Part shown: one piece after another, positions 15,598 through 23,100 of the stretch
Layout of the letters: each line of letters opens with the position of its first letter
How positions within the stretch are numbered: position 1 is the stretch's first letter
Source of the DNA: a virus
Reading direction: 5' to 3' (one strand)
Length of the DNA stretch: 35,980 nt
Virus record (IMG/VR): IMGVR_UViG_3300037247_002101
Span: 1 to 35,980 of that record
Made by a program: the position numbers and the translations under genes
Notes under the pieces: generated by a model
What the model was told of the DNA's origin: nothing
The model's input: only the letters and a program-made list of their open reading frames with translations
The model's database searches: none

Positions 15598-18062
15598 TAT
15601 TTATTCATTTCTTTTTGAAACTTGTCTAAACCTTTATGTATAGCATAAATAGCGGGAATTCCTAAAGCTACAGTTCCAACTCCCTTGGTTAAACCTTTGT
15701 GTCGTCTTAAAAATTTTCTAGTTGCCTGAACTGCAGAAACAGAACTATCTTTAGTTTTCCCTTTAATAACGTCTTTTATTACAGCTGGAGTTTCCAAAAT
15801 CAGTCCACCAGTTGCTTGTGCTGCAAATCCTCCTCCTACATTAATTGCGGAGCTAACTCTTTTACTAACATTAGATGCAACACCAACAGCAGTTGTAGCT
15901 GCGCCTGTCAAAGTATCAGTAGCATCATCTTTTTTCAAGCCTTTATAAGTTCTCATAAGTCCTTCTGCAACTAAAACTGGTGCAAAAAAATTGCTTTTCC
16001 CCAGAGAAGGTGTGCGAGCTTTTTTTAGAACTGGCATTACTTTTGCGAGTTCAGCAGGCATAATAACTTTTGTACTCACGGATGCCTTTCTTGCTTTCTC
16101 TGTCAATCCATGTGCAAAAGTCACACATGTTCCTTTTATTACACAATCTTTTTCAAATTTAGTTTTAAAAACCAAAGGGTTATATTTTACTTTTCCTTGC
16201 TTCATTTTTGTTTGCACTGTTTTTTCTAATTTAGTTAATTTTTTTGGATCAAGATCAGCATATCTATGAATTGCCCCTAATTCCCTAGCATGCTTCCTGC
16301 TAAAAACTTGTCTTTCTGACGTTTTTTTAGTACTAGGATCTATATATTTTTCAGAAACATGGGCAGTTTGAAAAAGTTTTCCCTCCAAAGACCCTTCTCT
16401 GGCAACAGTACTTCCGGGATATGCTTCCATAATTTTTCCTTTTCCTCTATAAGGCCTCTTAGGATCAATTGGAGCATCTGGTAAAACTTTTTTTGAACGT
16501 ATACCTTTTTTCCAGCCTTTATCATCCGGCCAATCATGATAGGCGGTACTAGTGACTACTACCGGATGCCCTTTACCTCTAGCGAAGCTATCTTTAAAAA
16601 ATACAATGTCTCCTTTTTTTACATCTTTATAATATTTTTTTACTTCATCAAATGACGCAAAATCTACCTTTCTTGAACTAATATCATGTAATTTATTTTC
16701 AGCGGCTCTAATACTAAATGCTGCAGCAGAAGAAATGGCTACTCCCTTTGTTGTTTCACTGTCTAAAATATTTTTCTTTTTAGCTGATTGTTTTAATAAG
16801 TAAGATCCAGCTAATCCAACTGCGCCTACTCCTGCTAAAATTTTTCCACCTTTCCTCAAATTTTTAGTAAATTTTTTAGAGGATTGCAAATCTTTTTTAG
16901 CGGTACTCACTATTTTTTCTATATCTGCCTTTCCTACCATAATTGATTTTTTGGTAGGTTCCTTTAATTTATCTACTTCTTGCAATTTTTTGACTAATGC
17001 ATCAGTATCATGACCCTTTGATAAATCATAAAAAGTCGCCCCACCAACTTTCTTTTCAAACCATTCAATATTAGTTTTAAAATGTTTTTCCCCTTTTAAA
17101 CCAAGTCCAACTATCTTAGGTTTATATCCTTTTATAGAAGCCAATTCTGCCAATGTAGATCCTGGTGCCGCTATAGATACACGAGATTCAGTAAAAAACT
17201 TTTTAACTCCTGGAGCGTCTGTTTTTTGTATATAGTTTATAGATTTATGTTTTTTTGCAGCTTCTCTAAAAGTTTTATCAAATCTACCTACGAAAGGGCC
17301 ACCTAATATTTTTAGGTTGTATTTTTCTTTACCATAATGGATATCTAATGCCTTAACTATCTTATCAATGTCTTTTCCACCTTTTGGCAATGCCTTAGGC
17401 CATACATATCCAGTACCACCATATAAAGAAATTGTTTTTTTGGCTGTTTTTAAAGGCTTTACCCTTTCCTTACTAAAGGCCTCACTTACAGGAATACTAG
17501 AAACATTTATGTTTGGTTTTTGAGCTTTTGGTGTTTTTATAATTTCTCCACCAGGTACTATGTTTCTAGTGTAAATTGGACCTTTAGGGGCCTTCATCCA
17601 ATTCTTAGTACCTAAATATCTATTTCCCGTAACTAAATTGCCGGGGCCAAAATCAGTAAATTGCCTATAAGTGGTTTTTCCTTTTAATATCCTATCAAAT
17701 GCAACTCCTAAATAAGTTTTCTTAGGATGCCTGCCAACATGAATCTCCGCCAGTGGTTTTTTAGCAATATCACCACTTATAGGATACTTTCCTGGTTTAT
17801 ATCCGGGCATTTTGTAATCAGCAGCTTCCTCAACTTTAACACCACTAGCAGTAAACTTTTTAACCCAACTTTGTCTTTGTGTATTAAAAACGGTTTTTTC
17901 TTCAGGAACACCTTTAGGAGAATAGGTTCCTCCCCTTATTAGAACTTTATTAGGATCAATTTTTTTCTGATATTGTTCTCTAACTTTAGATACACCATAA
18001 GTCCCAGCTCCGGCTGCAACTAATCCTGCGGATATGTTTTCTACTTTTTTATTTTTTGCCAT
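15597..18062 (-). CDS. Multidomain protein: MurG-like glycosyltransferase region plus permuted NlpC/P60-like domain
   Basis: 821 aa from ATG at 18062 (GGAGG 8 nt upstream; the GTG at 18071 sits too close to that site). A hydrophobic N-terminus (about 10-25) is followed by a GT-B-like donor domain at about 210-360, with YGGTGYVWPKALPKGG and AAPGSTLAELASIKGYKP, as in MurG/PseG proteins. A glycine-rich hydrophobic segment lies at about 408-423. Residues about 480-660 resemble a circularly permuted NlpC/P60 (YiiX-type) cysteine hydrolase: KKGDIVFF, GHPVVV (His499) and KGTCVTFAHG (Cys646). More hydrophobic helices end the protein. It could modify or cut cell-wall glycopeptide during entry (inference). 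Confidence 0.72.
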   Translation of the reverse strand: MAKNKKVENISAGLVAAGAGTYGVSKVREQYQKKIDPNKVLIRGGTYSPKGVPEEKTVFNTQRQSWVKKFTASGVKVEEAADYKMPGYKPGKYPISGDIAKKPLAEIHVGRHPKKTYLGVAFDRILKGKTTYRQFTDFGPGNLVTGNRYLGTKNWMKAPKGPIYTRNIVPGGEIIKTPKAQKPNINVSSIPVSEAFSKERVKPLKTAKKTISLYGGTGYVWPKALPKGGKDIDKIVKALDIHYGKEKYNLKILGGPFVGRFDKTFREAAKKHKSINYIQKTDAPGVKKFFTESRVSIAAPGSTLAELASIKGYKPKIVGLGLKGEKHFKTNIEWFEKKVGGATFYDLSKGHDTDALVKKLQEVDKLKEPTKKSIMVGKADIEKIVSTAKKDLQSSKKFTKNLRKGGKILAGVGAVGLAGSYLLKQSAKKKNILDSETTKGVAISSAAAFSIRAAENKLHDISSRKVDFASFDEVKKYYKDVKKGDIVFFKDSFARGKGHPVVVTSTAYHDWPDDKGWKKGIRSKKVLPDAPIDPKRPYRGKGKIMEAYPGSTVAREGSLEGKLFQTAHVSEKYIDPSTKKTSERQVFSRKHARELGAIHRYADLDPKKLTKLEKTVQTKMKQGKVKYNPLVFKTKFEKDCVIKGTCVTFAHGLTEKARKASVSTKVIMPAELAKVMPVLKKARTPSLGKSNFFAPVLVAEGLMRTYKGLKKDDATDTLTGAATTAVGVASNVSKRVSSAINVGGGFAAQATGGLILETPAVIKDVIKGKTKDSSVSAVQATRKFLRRHKGLTKGVGTVALGIPAIYAIHKGLDKFQKEMNK

Positions 18063-19179
18063 ATGCCACACCTCCGGCTACTAACCCGGCTCCTGCTATA
18101 ATTTTTGCTATGTTTCTTATTAAATGACCTTTTTTCGGTTTTATGTTTTTTATTTCATCTATAAATGCTTTTCTGGCCGTTCCAAGATTTTTTTGAAACT
18201 TTCCTACATCTTTAGTTCTCTGAAATTTTACAGGATCATCTAAAACTTTGTTTACGTGAGCTCGTAATTTTGGTATTTCATCTGCTGCAAAATTTTCAAT
18301 TTTATAATATTTTTTTGCAAATTCCATGTTTTGTTTACTAGCTCCCATATGACCCAACCTGCTAGCATCTGTAAATAATATATTAGGATTTTTAAAACCT
18401 AATTGTTCAGTTACAGACATAGATCCACCATAACCAATATTTAATGCTGAATTAGATAAAACTTTTTTAAAATCCTTGTTTGGTAATTTACCAATGATTT
18501 TTACTTTTTTGTTTTTTTTCTCTATATTTTTTAATTCTTTTAATCCTGATTCATTTATTCCACCTGATAAAACTAATAATTGGGCATCTTTTCTATCTTT
18601 TAAACTTTCTAATATTTTTTGTGTTTTGCCAGGCAATCCTATTCCTGTACCACCCGCTGATAGAGTTACATATTTTTTATTTTTTTGTAATTCTATTCCT
18701 TTTGCTTTTAAAACATTTTTTATAGCAGACGAATCTACAGTTTTTTGCTTCTCTACATTGATAGGAAATATATCTGTGGCTTTAGAAGATGGTTTATAAT
18801 CAATAGGAGGCGTCTTAATTTTTGTTTCTTTTCTAAAAAGATAATCAGGTCCATAACCCGCGTCAACATAACCTTTATATTTTCCCCTATTCCACCAACC
18901 CCTGGCAATGTCTTTCATGCTCATACCACTTAATAAATCAGCTTTTTGCCCACGAGACTCTAATAATTTTTTATAGGTCCTTGCCTGCATAACATGGCCA
19001 GCACCTCCACTTGCTCCTAAATTTCGCAAAATTTTTGGTGGTTTCCATTGCCCGTACGAAATGGCTATTCTATCTGCTTTAGTTAAGTCATCCTTTATTC
19101 CTTTCAACCCACTAAGAGTTGCGCCAGTTCCAACAACAGAAGTACCAATAATAACAGCCTTTTTATCTTTTTTCTTCAT
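18049..19179 (-). CDS. MurG-like GT-B glycosyltransferase with terminal membrane segments
   Basis: 376 aa, beginning MKKKDKKAVIIGTSVVG. After a short hydrophobic N-terminus come the acceptor-domain hallmark GASGGAGHVMQARTYKKLL (about 55-73), similar to the GGTGGH loop of MurG, and the donor-domain signatures VTLSAGGTGIGLPGK, VKIIGKLPNKDF and NIGYGGSMSVTEQLGF. A hydrophobic C-terminal helix (IIAGAGLVAGGVAYGKK) overlaps the next gene by 14 nt. MurG-family enzymes transfer a sugar to a lipid-linked acceptor. The acceptor here is unknown. There is no Shine-Dalgarno sequence, and the -10 box ends 5 nt from the ATG. Confidence 0.75.
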   Translation of the reverse strand: MKKKDKKAVIIGTSVVGTGATLSGLKGIKDDLTKADRIAISYGQWKPPKILRNLGASGGAGHVMQARTYKKLLESRGQKADLLSGMSMKDIARGWWNRGKYKGYVDAGYGPDYLFRKETKIKTPPIDYKPSSKATDIFPINVEKQKTVDSSAIKNVLKAKGIELQKNKKYVTLSAGGTGIGLPGKTQKILESLKDRKDAQLLVLSGGINESGLKELKNIEKKNKKVKIIGKLPNKDFKKVLSNSALNIGYGGSMSVTEQLGFKNPNILFTDASRLGHMGASKQNMEFAKKYYKIENFAADEIPKLRAHVNKVLDDPVKFQRTKDVGKFQKNLGTARKAFIDEIKNIKPKKGHLIRNIAKIIAGAGLVAGGVAYGKK

Positions 19180-19184
19180 AAAGA

Positions 19185-19213
19185 AATATAAATATCTGAT
19201 CGATGAAAGTCAA
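19185..19213 (-). promoter_or_regulatory. Sigma70-like promoter, leaderless geometry
   Basis: TTGACT (19208-19213), 17 nt, TATATT (19185-19190), then TCTTT and the ATG. It is divergent from the plus-strand GGCATAAGA element 10 bp away. Confidence 0.75.
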
Positions 19214-19222
19214 GCAGTTATT

Positions 19223-19246
19223 GGCATAAGAAGCATGTATAAAACT
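19223..19246 (+). promoter_or_regulatory. GGCATAAGA promoter-like element
   Basis: TTGGCATAAGA, 6 nt, TATAAA, then the AGGAGG of the 19258 gene about 6 nt further on. One of 11 copies in the window, all on the plus strand. Confidence 0.6.
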
Positions 19247-19257
19247 AGGAGGTAGAC

Positions 19258-19788
19258 ATGAGTATTTTAAGTTTTGGCAATCGTATTTTCCTGGATATTC
19301 CAGGACAAACCCTTTACAAAGTTTTCACATGGCCTTTCAGAGGTAAGAAAAAGAAAGTTGCCATAGGAAAAAAGAAAAGGGAAAAAGTGAGTCTTGAAAA
19401 AGATCACATAAATCTCGCCGTAAAACATCAGAAACTTGGTGAAAAGTACGCTAAGTTAGCTGGTGACTTTTCTGAAACTGCCAAAAGAATGGGTCTTGTG
19501 GAAGTTGAACGGGATGGTCATAAAGAGGGTGAAAGGCAGGCAAAGGAAATGAATACGGCATTTCAGAACACCGTCGACGAAAAAGATACGGAATTGACGA
19601 AGGCAGCTGTGGATCTGAAGCAAGCAAATGTGAATCTGGGGAAGGCAAATGTGAATCTGGGGAAGGCAAATGTGGATAATCTGAAACTTTCATCCGACCT
19701 GAAGCAGGCAAGTCTGGATAATCAGAAACTTTCAACCGACCTGGAAGCAGCAGAAACTGCCCTAGAAGGAATGAAAAAATCCGCCTAG
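19258..19788 (+). CDS. Coiled-coil protein with basic N-terminus
   Basis: 176 aa, beginning MSILSFGNRIFLDIPG, with AGGAGG 7 nt upstream. A Lys-rich stretch (RGKKKKVAIGKKKREK, about 29-44) is followed by a continuous heptad helix to the end. The last 70 residues are repeats of the type LKQANVNLGKANVNLGKA and DLKQASLDNQKLSTDL. The role is unknown; the repeats and helix suggest a rod or tether. It forms a single-gene cassette with its own promoter and terminator, lying inside the minus-strand late region and pointing the opposite way. Confidence 0.75.
   Translation: MSILSFGNRIFLDIPGQTLYKVFTWPFRGKKKKVAIGKKKREKVSLEKDHINLAVKHQKLGEKYAKLAGDFSETAKRMGLVEVERDGHKEGERQAKEMNTAFQNTVDEKDTELTKAAVDLKQANVNLGKANVNLGKANVDNLKLSSDLKQASLDNQKLSTDLEAAETALEGMKKSA
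19624..19674 (+). repeat. 21-bp tandem repeat in coiled-coil gene
   Basis: GCAAATGTGAATCTGGGGAAG is present twice without change, followed by a partial third copy. It encodes ANVNLGK units. A weaker ~54-bp repeat (CTGAAACTTTCATCCGACCTG and relatives) follows. Confidence 0.8.
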
Positions 19789-19796
19789 GAAAACAG

Positions 19797-19822
19797 AAAA
19801 GGTCACATATGTGGCCTTTTTA
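19797..19822. terminator. Bidirectional terminator between convergent genes
   Basis: Stem AAAAGGTCAC / GTGGCCTTTT with loop ATAT and U-tracts on both sides. It separates the coiled-coil gene (plus) from the LigD-like gene (minus). Confidence 0.8.
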
Positions 19823-20254
19823 CTCTGGTGTGGTGAGCATATATTTTTTACCTTTAACATTGGACAGTAAAAGGAATTCGCCTGTATCTAATTTAAATTT
19901 TATTCCTTTATCATCTATTGAATGAAGTTTGGTTTTTCCTCTTCTAAGCAATTTTACAGTGCCAGTGCCTTTAGCTGTAGTAAGAGGTCCTTCAAAATCT
20001 AAGTGTCTCAAAGAGTGATCTTGAGTTCTACGTGTCATCACCGGGGAAGTAATGTTCATAGGAACTTTGCGAGAAGCCCACGAATACGCAAAATCTTGAC
20101 CAGGTTTGGCTAAACGGAAATCGAAATGGGTACCATTCTGATTTTTATGCATTTGTATAGCATAATCCCACAATTCTTCTTTTTCCTGGGGTTGAATAAA
20201 ACGATAGCCATAATGATAATATTTGGGGTTATTTTTTGTAATGTTCTTGCTCAT
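19820..20254 (-). CDS. Stand-alone LigD-type 3'-phosphoesterase domain
   Basis: 144 aa, beginning MSKNITKNNPKYYHYGY. It matches the phosphoesterase (PE) module of bacterial DNA ligase D: AIQMHKNQNGTHFDFRL (33-48), YSWASRKVP, TQDHSLRHLDFEGPL (77-91), then GTGTVKLLRRGKTKL. The metal/catalytic residues of the family are present (His36, His43, Asp45, His80). In LigD this domain trims 3' ribonucleotides and phosphates from broken DNA ends, normally fused to ligase and polymerase domains. Here it stands alone, about the size of the domain. It starts inside the upstream gene (26-nt overlap), with no ligase or Ku gene visible nearby. Confidence 0.85.
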   Translation of the reverse strand: MSKNITKNNPKYYHYGYRFIQPQEKEELWDYAIQMHKNQNGTHFDFRLAKPGQDFAYSWASRKVPMNITSPVMTRRTQDHSLRHLDFEGPLTTAKGTGTVKLLRRGKTKLHSIDDKGIKFKLDTGEFLLLSNVKGKKYMLTTPE

Positions 20255-20501
20255 AAAAATGTTTACCTAAACCAAGAAAGGCCCCTCCCAATCCACCTAA
20301 AATACCGAAAAGTGCCGTATTAGGTTTTATTTTTTTAATTCCTTCTACGAGTCTTAATTTCCTTTTTATTAATGCTGCTTGTGCCTCTGCACTAAGTCCT
20401 CCTACGAGTGCCCCGATGGCTGTACCACCTGCAATATTTTCTGTAAAAGAAAAATCCTCATCCCAGGTTTTATACTTGGAGGTTTTTTCAAAATACTTCA
20501 T
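20229..20501 (-). CDS. MKYFEK protein with two glycine-rich hydrophobic segments
   Basis: 90 aa, beginning MKYFEKTSKYKTWDED. Hydrophobic segments IAGGTAIGALVGGLSAEAQA (about 24-43) and ALFGILGGLGGAFLGLG (about 63-79) flank a basic linker, giving a membrane-hairpin look. The start overlaps the previous stop (TAATG). It is similar in plan to the next gene upstream. The function is unknown; an ejected membrane-active virion protein is an inference. Confidence 0.68.
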   Translation of the reverse strand: MKYFEKTSKYKTWDEDFSFTENIAGGTAIGALVGGLSAEAQAALIKRKLRLVEGIKKIKPNTALFGILGGLGGAFLGLGKHFYEQEHYKK

Positions 20502-20797
20502 TACCTGTAGCCTGGATTATCTTTCCTACGCTGCAATTCTTTTTGTATCTGTTTTGTTTTTGATAACTCTGATAACGCACCAGCACCTGTTCCCAGGCCT
20601 CCCCAAACAGCAATATTTTTTAAGTTTGCTGCTACTCCTTTTTTTGGAAGCAGAATTGATCCAGCTAATGCCCCAAGGGCACCTGCACCTGCTACAGGCC
20701 AAGCAGTATTTCTATCTAATTCTTTCCTTAACCTTTCAGATGAGACCTGCTTTTCATCAAGAACAAATTGCACTGCTATCTTTTCAAAATATTTCAT
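20501..20797 (-). CDS. MKYFEK protein with glycine-rich hydrophobic segments
   Basis: 98 aa, beginning MKYFEKIAVQFVLDEKQ. It has WPVAGAGALGALAGSILLP (about 33-51) and IAVWGGLGTGAGALSEL (about 62-78), separated by a short basic stretch, and a charged C-terminus. RBS AAGGA lies 10 nt upstream. It is the same two-hairpin plan as its downstream neighbour, so the pair is probably paralogous. Confidence 0.68.
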   Translation of the reverse strand: MKYFEKIAVQFVLDEKQVSSERLRKELDRNTAWPVAGAGALGALAGSILLPKKGVAANLKNIAVWGGLGTGAGALSELSKTKQIQKELQRRKDNPGYR

Positions 20798-20809
20798 TAT
20801 GTTTTTTCC

Positions 20810-21349
20810 TTAATCTAATAACGTTGTACCAACAATGCCCGTTCCCAGACCTAATGCTCCTGCTCCTACTAGTCCTGTAATATCTTTTTTATCAGTTGGT
20901 TGTACTACAGGTTGTACTGCAGATCTTCTTTTAGTTGTAGTTTTTCTTTTTTTATAACCACTACCTTTTGCTTTAGTAGTCCCATGTGCCTTTGTAGATC
21001 CTATAGCCGGCCCTTTGCCTGCTATTCTAGCTCCACTCGGCCCTCCTGTAGGCATTACAACTGATCCTGTTACAGGTTTTTTGGTCCTTTTAAGAATTTT
21101 TTCGAAAAGTCCTGCATCTTTCTCAAAATATTTAATTGGATTTTTTTCAAAATACTTCATTTGTAATGATCCTTTTTTTTCCGGCAAGTTTTTATGTTTG
21201 GTTGATGCGAAATCCTTCGCATCGCTATACTCTGTGTTTCTTGCGGCTTTGCGTATGGCCGGCCCTACCTCGCTTGGAGATAGATCACCTTTTTGTACAG
21301 CGTGCACCATGCCAAAAAATCTTTGTTGTTTTTTACTTTCTGCTGGCAT
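20810..21349 (-). CDS. DUF3008-like protein fused to an MKYFEK-type protein
   Basis: 179 aa, beginning MPAESKKQQRFFGMVHAV. Residues 1-60 match the DUF3008 pattern (MPA.SK.QQR..GMVHA.QKG, ending DAKDFASTKHKNLPEKK). That family is normally a stand-alone protein of about 60 aa. At about 64 the frame continues MKYFEKNPIKYFEKDAGLFEKIL, with two copies of the tag motif, then a Lys/Thr/Gly-rich linker and a C-terminal hydrophobic segment, LVGAGALGLGTGIVGTTLL. An AAGGA lies 10 nt before the internal ATG (about 21160), so a second shorter product could be made. First gene of its operon, behind a strong promoter. Confidence 0.75.
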   Translation of the reverse strand: MPAESKKQQRFFGMVHAVQKGDLSPSEVGPAIRKAARNTEYSDAKDFASTKHKNLPEKKGSLQMKYFEKNPIKYFEKDAGLFEKILKRTKKPVTGSVVMPTGGPSGARIAGKGPAIGSTKAHGTTKAKGSGYKKRKTTTKRRSAVQPVVQPTDKKDITGLVGAGALGLGTGIVGTTLLD

Positions 21350-21372
21350 TTTATTATCCTTATGTATAAGAA

Positions 21373-21401
21373 AATATATACATATTGATCTATAATGTCA
21401 A
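21373..21401 (-). promoter_or_regulatory. Sigma70-like promoter
   Basis: TTGACA (21396-21401), 17 nt, TATATT (21373-21378). The expected start is near 21366, leaving a 17-nt leader with AAGGA before the DUF3008-like gene. Confidence 0.8.
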
Positions 21402-21423
21402 GAGCTAATTTACGGAAGGATGC

Positions 21424-22122
21424 TTATCGATTAAACGGAGTTGTGTACATTTCGTGTGTCGGAAGACCGCCCCATTTATTGTGATAAAAGGCTCGGTTCT
21501 TTTTGAAATTTAAGTGATGTATTTCGGTTTGGTCTGCATCGAAGGCCTCTAACGTGGAAGAATTTTGGTGCCCACACGGAATCTCGGATACTAGGGTAAT
21601 ATTGTATCCTTTCAATTTCATACGATAATGAAAATCGTTGTCTTCAAAATATGCCGGATAAAAGTTCTCATCGAAGCCACCTATTTCTTTATGAAGTTTT
21701 TCAGTTTCTGCAAATATTGCCCAAACTCCAAGAGGCAATACAAAATCATTATCAGGTTTTTGTATTTCTTCGTATAACATACGAAGAGTTTCTTTATGAA
21801 ACGTGATATCATCATTGCAGATAACCATGGCCCCATGTTCCATTGGAACATTATTCAAAAACCAATTCCAACTGGCTCCTACACCTAAATTGAGTTTGGC
21901 TGTAACAAGTATCACTTGTTCTGGAGCTGATAGAATTGCTAGCAATTCTGGATCTTTATCTTCGAAATCAGAGACGTCAATCGCATTCGGAAACTGGTTT
22001 CCGTTATCTAAGACGACTATCTTAGAAGGTTGCATTTCATTGTCATCTCTTAAAGCTGTTTCTAACAAGGCTTGCAGTCGATCGTGGCCGCGATTAAGAG
22101 TGGGAATACAAATTGGAAGCAT
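21424..22122 (-). CDS. Family 2 glycosyltransferase
   Basis: 232 aa, beginning MLPICIPTLNRGHDRLQ. GT-A fold signatures: N-terminal strand PICIPTLNR, VVLDNGN, LNLGVGASWNWFL, the metal-binding ICNDD (DxD-like; about 127-131), IGGFDENFYPAYFEDNDFHY acceptor region and GYNITLV. These enzymes move a sugar from a nucleotide donor. Phage versions usually decorate DNA, virion or host surface glycans, and the acceptor cannot be told here. The gene stands alone with its own promoter and no clear Shine-Dalgarno sequence. Confidence 0.85.
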   Translation of the reverse strand: MLPICIPTLNRGHDRLQALLETALRDDNEMQPSKIVVLDNGNQFPNAIDVSDFEDKDPELLAILSAPEQVILVTAKLNLGVGASWNWFLNNVPMEHGAMVICNDDITFHKETLRMLYEEIQKPDNDFVLPLGVWAIFAETEKLHKEIGGFDENFYPAYFEDNDFHYRMKLKGYNITLVSEIPCGHQNSSTLEAFDADQTEIHHLNFKKNRAFYHNKWGGLPTHEMYTTPFNR

Positions 22123-22148
22123 ATTTTTTTATGGTTATTTACAACACA

Positions 22149-22177
22149 AATATACGAAAAATATAGATTCAGTGCAA
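22149..22177 (-). promoter_or_regulatory. Sigma70-like promoter of GT2 gene
   Basis: TTGCAC (22172-22177), 17 nt, TATATT (22149-22154). Divergent from the plus-strand element at 22187. Confidence 0.65.
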
Positions 22178-22186
22178 GTTTTTTCA

Positions 22187-22206
22187 GGCATAAGAATTTT
22201 GTATGG
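22187..22206 (+). promoter_or_regulatory. GGCATAAGA promoter-like element
   Basis: GGCATAAGA followed by ATTTTGTATGG. The downstream TATAAT-like box is poor here. It lies 36 nt upstream of the 22232 gene. Confidence 0.45.
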
Positions 22207-22231
22207 AGAGATTTTATTTTGGAGAAAAAAA

Positions 22232-22507
22232 ATGAGCTATAGCATTTATTACGGCCATATTAATTTTGGTATTACCTATAATTATGCTAACATTTATTAT
22301 CGAGTGTTCGGTAAAAAGGGTATTCGTATTATTTATGGATTATCAGGCCGAGAAAGCATACCTATATTACAGAGGGCCATATCAAAACTAATTGGTGACA
22401 TAGATAAAGATTCCTGGAAACCAACTGAAGGCAATGCCAGGAGAGCATTAAAAGAATTATTAGTAATAGCACTAACATCGCCTGACGATGTGTGGTCTGG
22501 CGATTAA
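22232..22507 (+). CDS. Small unknown protein
   Basis: 91 aa from the ATG at 22232 (MSYSIYYGHINFGITYN), chosen for GGAG 7 nt upstream. An in-frame extension further 5' would run through the divergent promoter region. A Tyr-rich beta-like N-terminal half is followed by a helical end with ALKELLVIALTSP. No family is recognised. First gene of the 22232-23769 unit. Confidence 0.65.
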   Translation: MSYSIYYGHINFGITYNYANIYYRVFGKKGIRIIYGLSGRESIPILQRAISKLIGDIDKDSWKPTEGNARRALKELLVIALTSPDDVWSGD

Positions 22508-22524
22508 ACCGAAAGGAGTTTTGT

Positions 22525-22929
22525 ATGACATTTAAAGAAATTAAAGAAAAAGTAAAAAATAATATAAACGGTATAGTCAAAATATTATACCACCCGAACA
22601 AGAAAAAAGAATATAAAACTCCGCACTATAAGCTGCGCGTGAAAGAGCGGGGTGTGATGGATTGCTCCGTAGAATATATTCTTGGACATTTTATTTGTGA
22701 ATATGGTTTTAAGGATCTGCCAAATTCAATCCCGAAACCACTTCTGAAACCAAATAGACGAGCTTTTCTGGTACAGGGACGCGGGCTACAAGCAGTAGTT
22801 TATATTATTGATGCCTCCGGTGACACAGCGGCTCTTGTAACAGCAATAGCAATCCCTCATGACGAATGGGGCGTACTGCCAAAAAGATTCTGTCAGAATT
22901 GGGTAAGTGCTAGTAGAAAGAAGAAATAA
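22525..22929 (+). CDS. Small unknown protein
   Basis: 134 aa from ATG at 22525 (MTFKEIKEKVKNNI), with AAAGGAG 6 nt upstream. It contains HYKLRVKERGV (about 33-43) and then strands AFLVQG, AVVYIIDA and ALVTAIAIP. The His/Arg-x-x-x-Arg pattern followed by beta strands is vaguely like DUF4258 or RelE-type folds, but not convincing. Its stop overlaps the next start as TAATG. Confidence 0.65.
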   Translation: MTFKEIKEKVKNNINGIVKILYHPNKKKEYKTPHYKLRVKERGVMDCSVEYILGHFICEYGFKDLPNSIPKPLLKPNRRAFLVQGRGLQAVVYIIDASGDTAALVTAIAIPHDEWGVLPKRFCQNWVSASRKKK

Positions 22930-23099
22930 TGGAAGTTTGTATTCTTATTGGGCATTTCCTGGATTATAGAAGCGATACGTGTTACGAAATCGACCAAGCG
23001 GTAAAAGAAGATCACACTTATATACTTGGTAATCCAGATGTGTTACGCCTGGATCACGTAAGGCTAATGTTATCACAAATAGTAAGAAAAGGAGATTAA
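22929..23099 (+). CDS. Small unknown protein
   Basis: 56 aa, beginning MEVCILIGHFLDYRSDTC, overlapping the previous stop by 1 nt and ending at the RBS of the next gene. The opening (GHF.DY) is faintly like the FHxIIxY microproteins at 27550-28557, so a distant relationship is possible. No function is recognised. Confidence 0.6.
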   Translation: MEVCILIGHFLDYRSDTCYEIDQAVKEDHTYILGNPDVLRLDHVRLMLSQIVRKGD

Positions 23100-23100
23100 A

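Noticed and set aside
16340-16537. Minus-strand frame inside the large glycosyltransferase/hydrolase gene
   Set aside because: It lies wholly within a well-supported gene in another frame and has no RBS.
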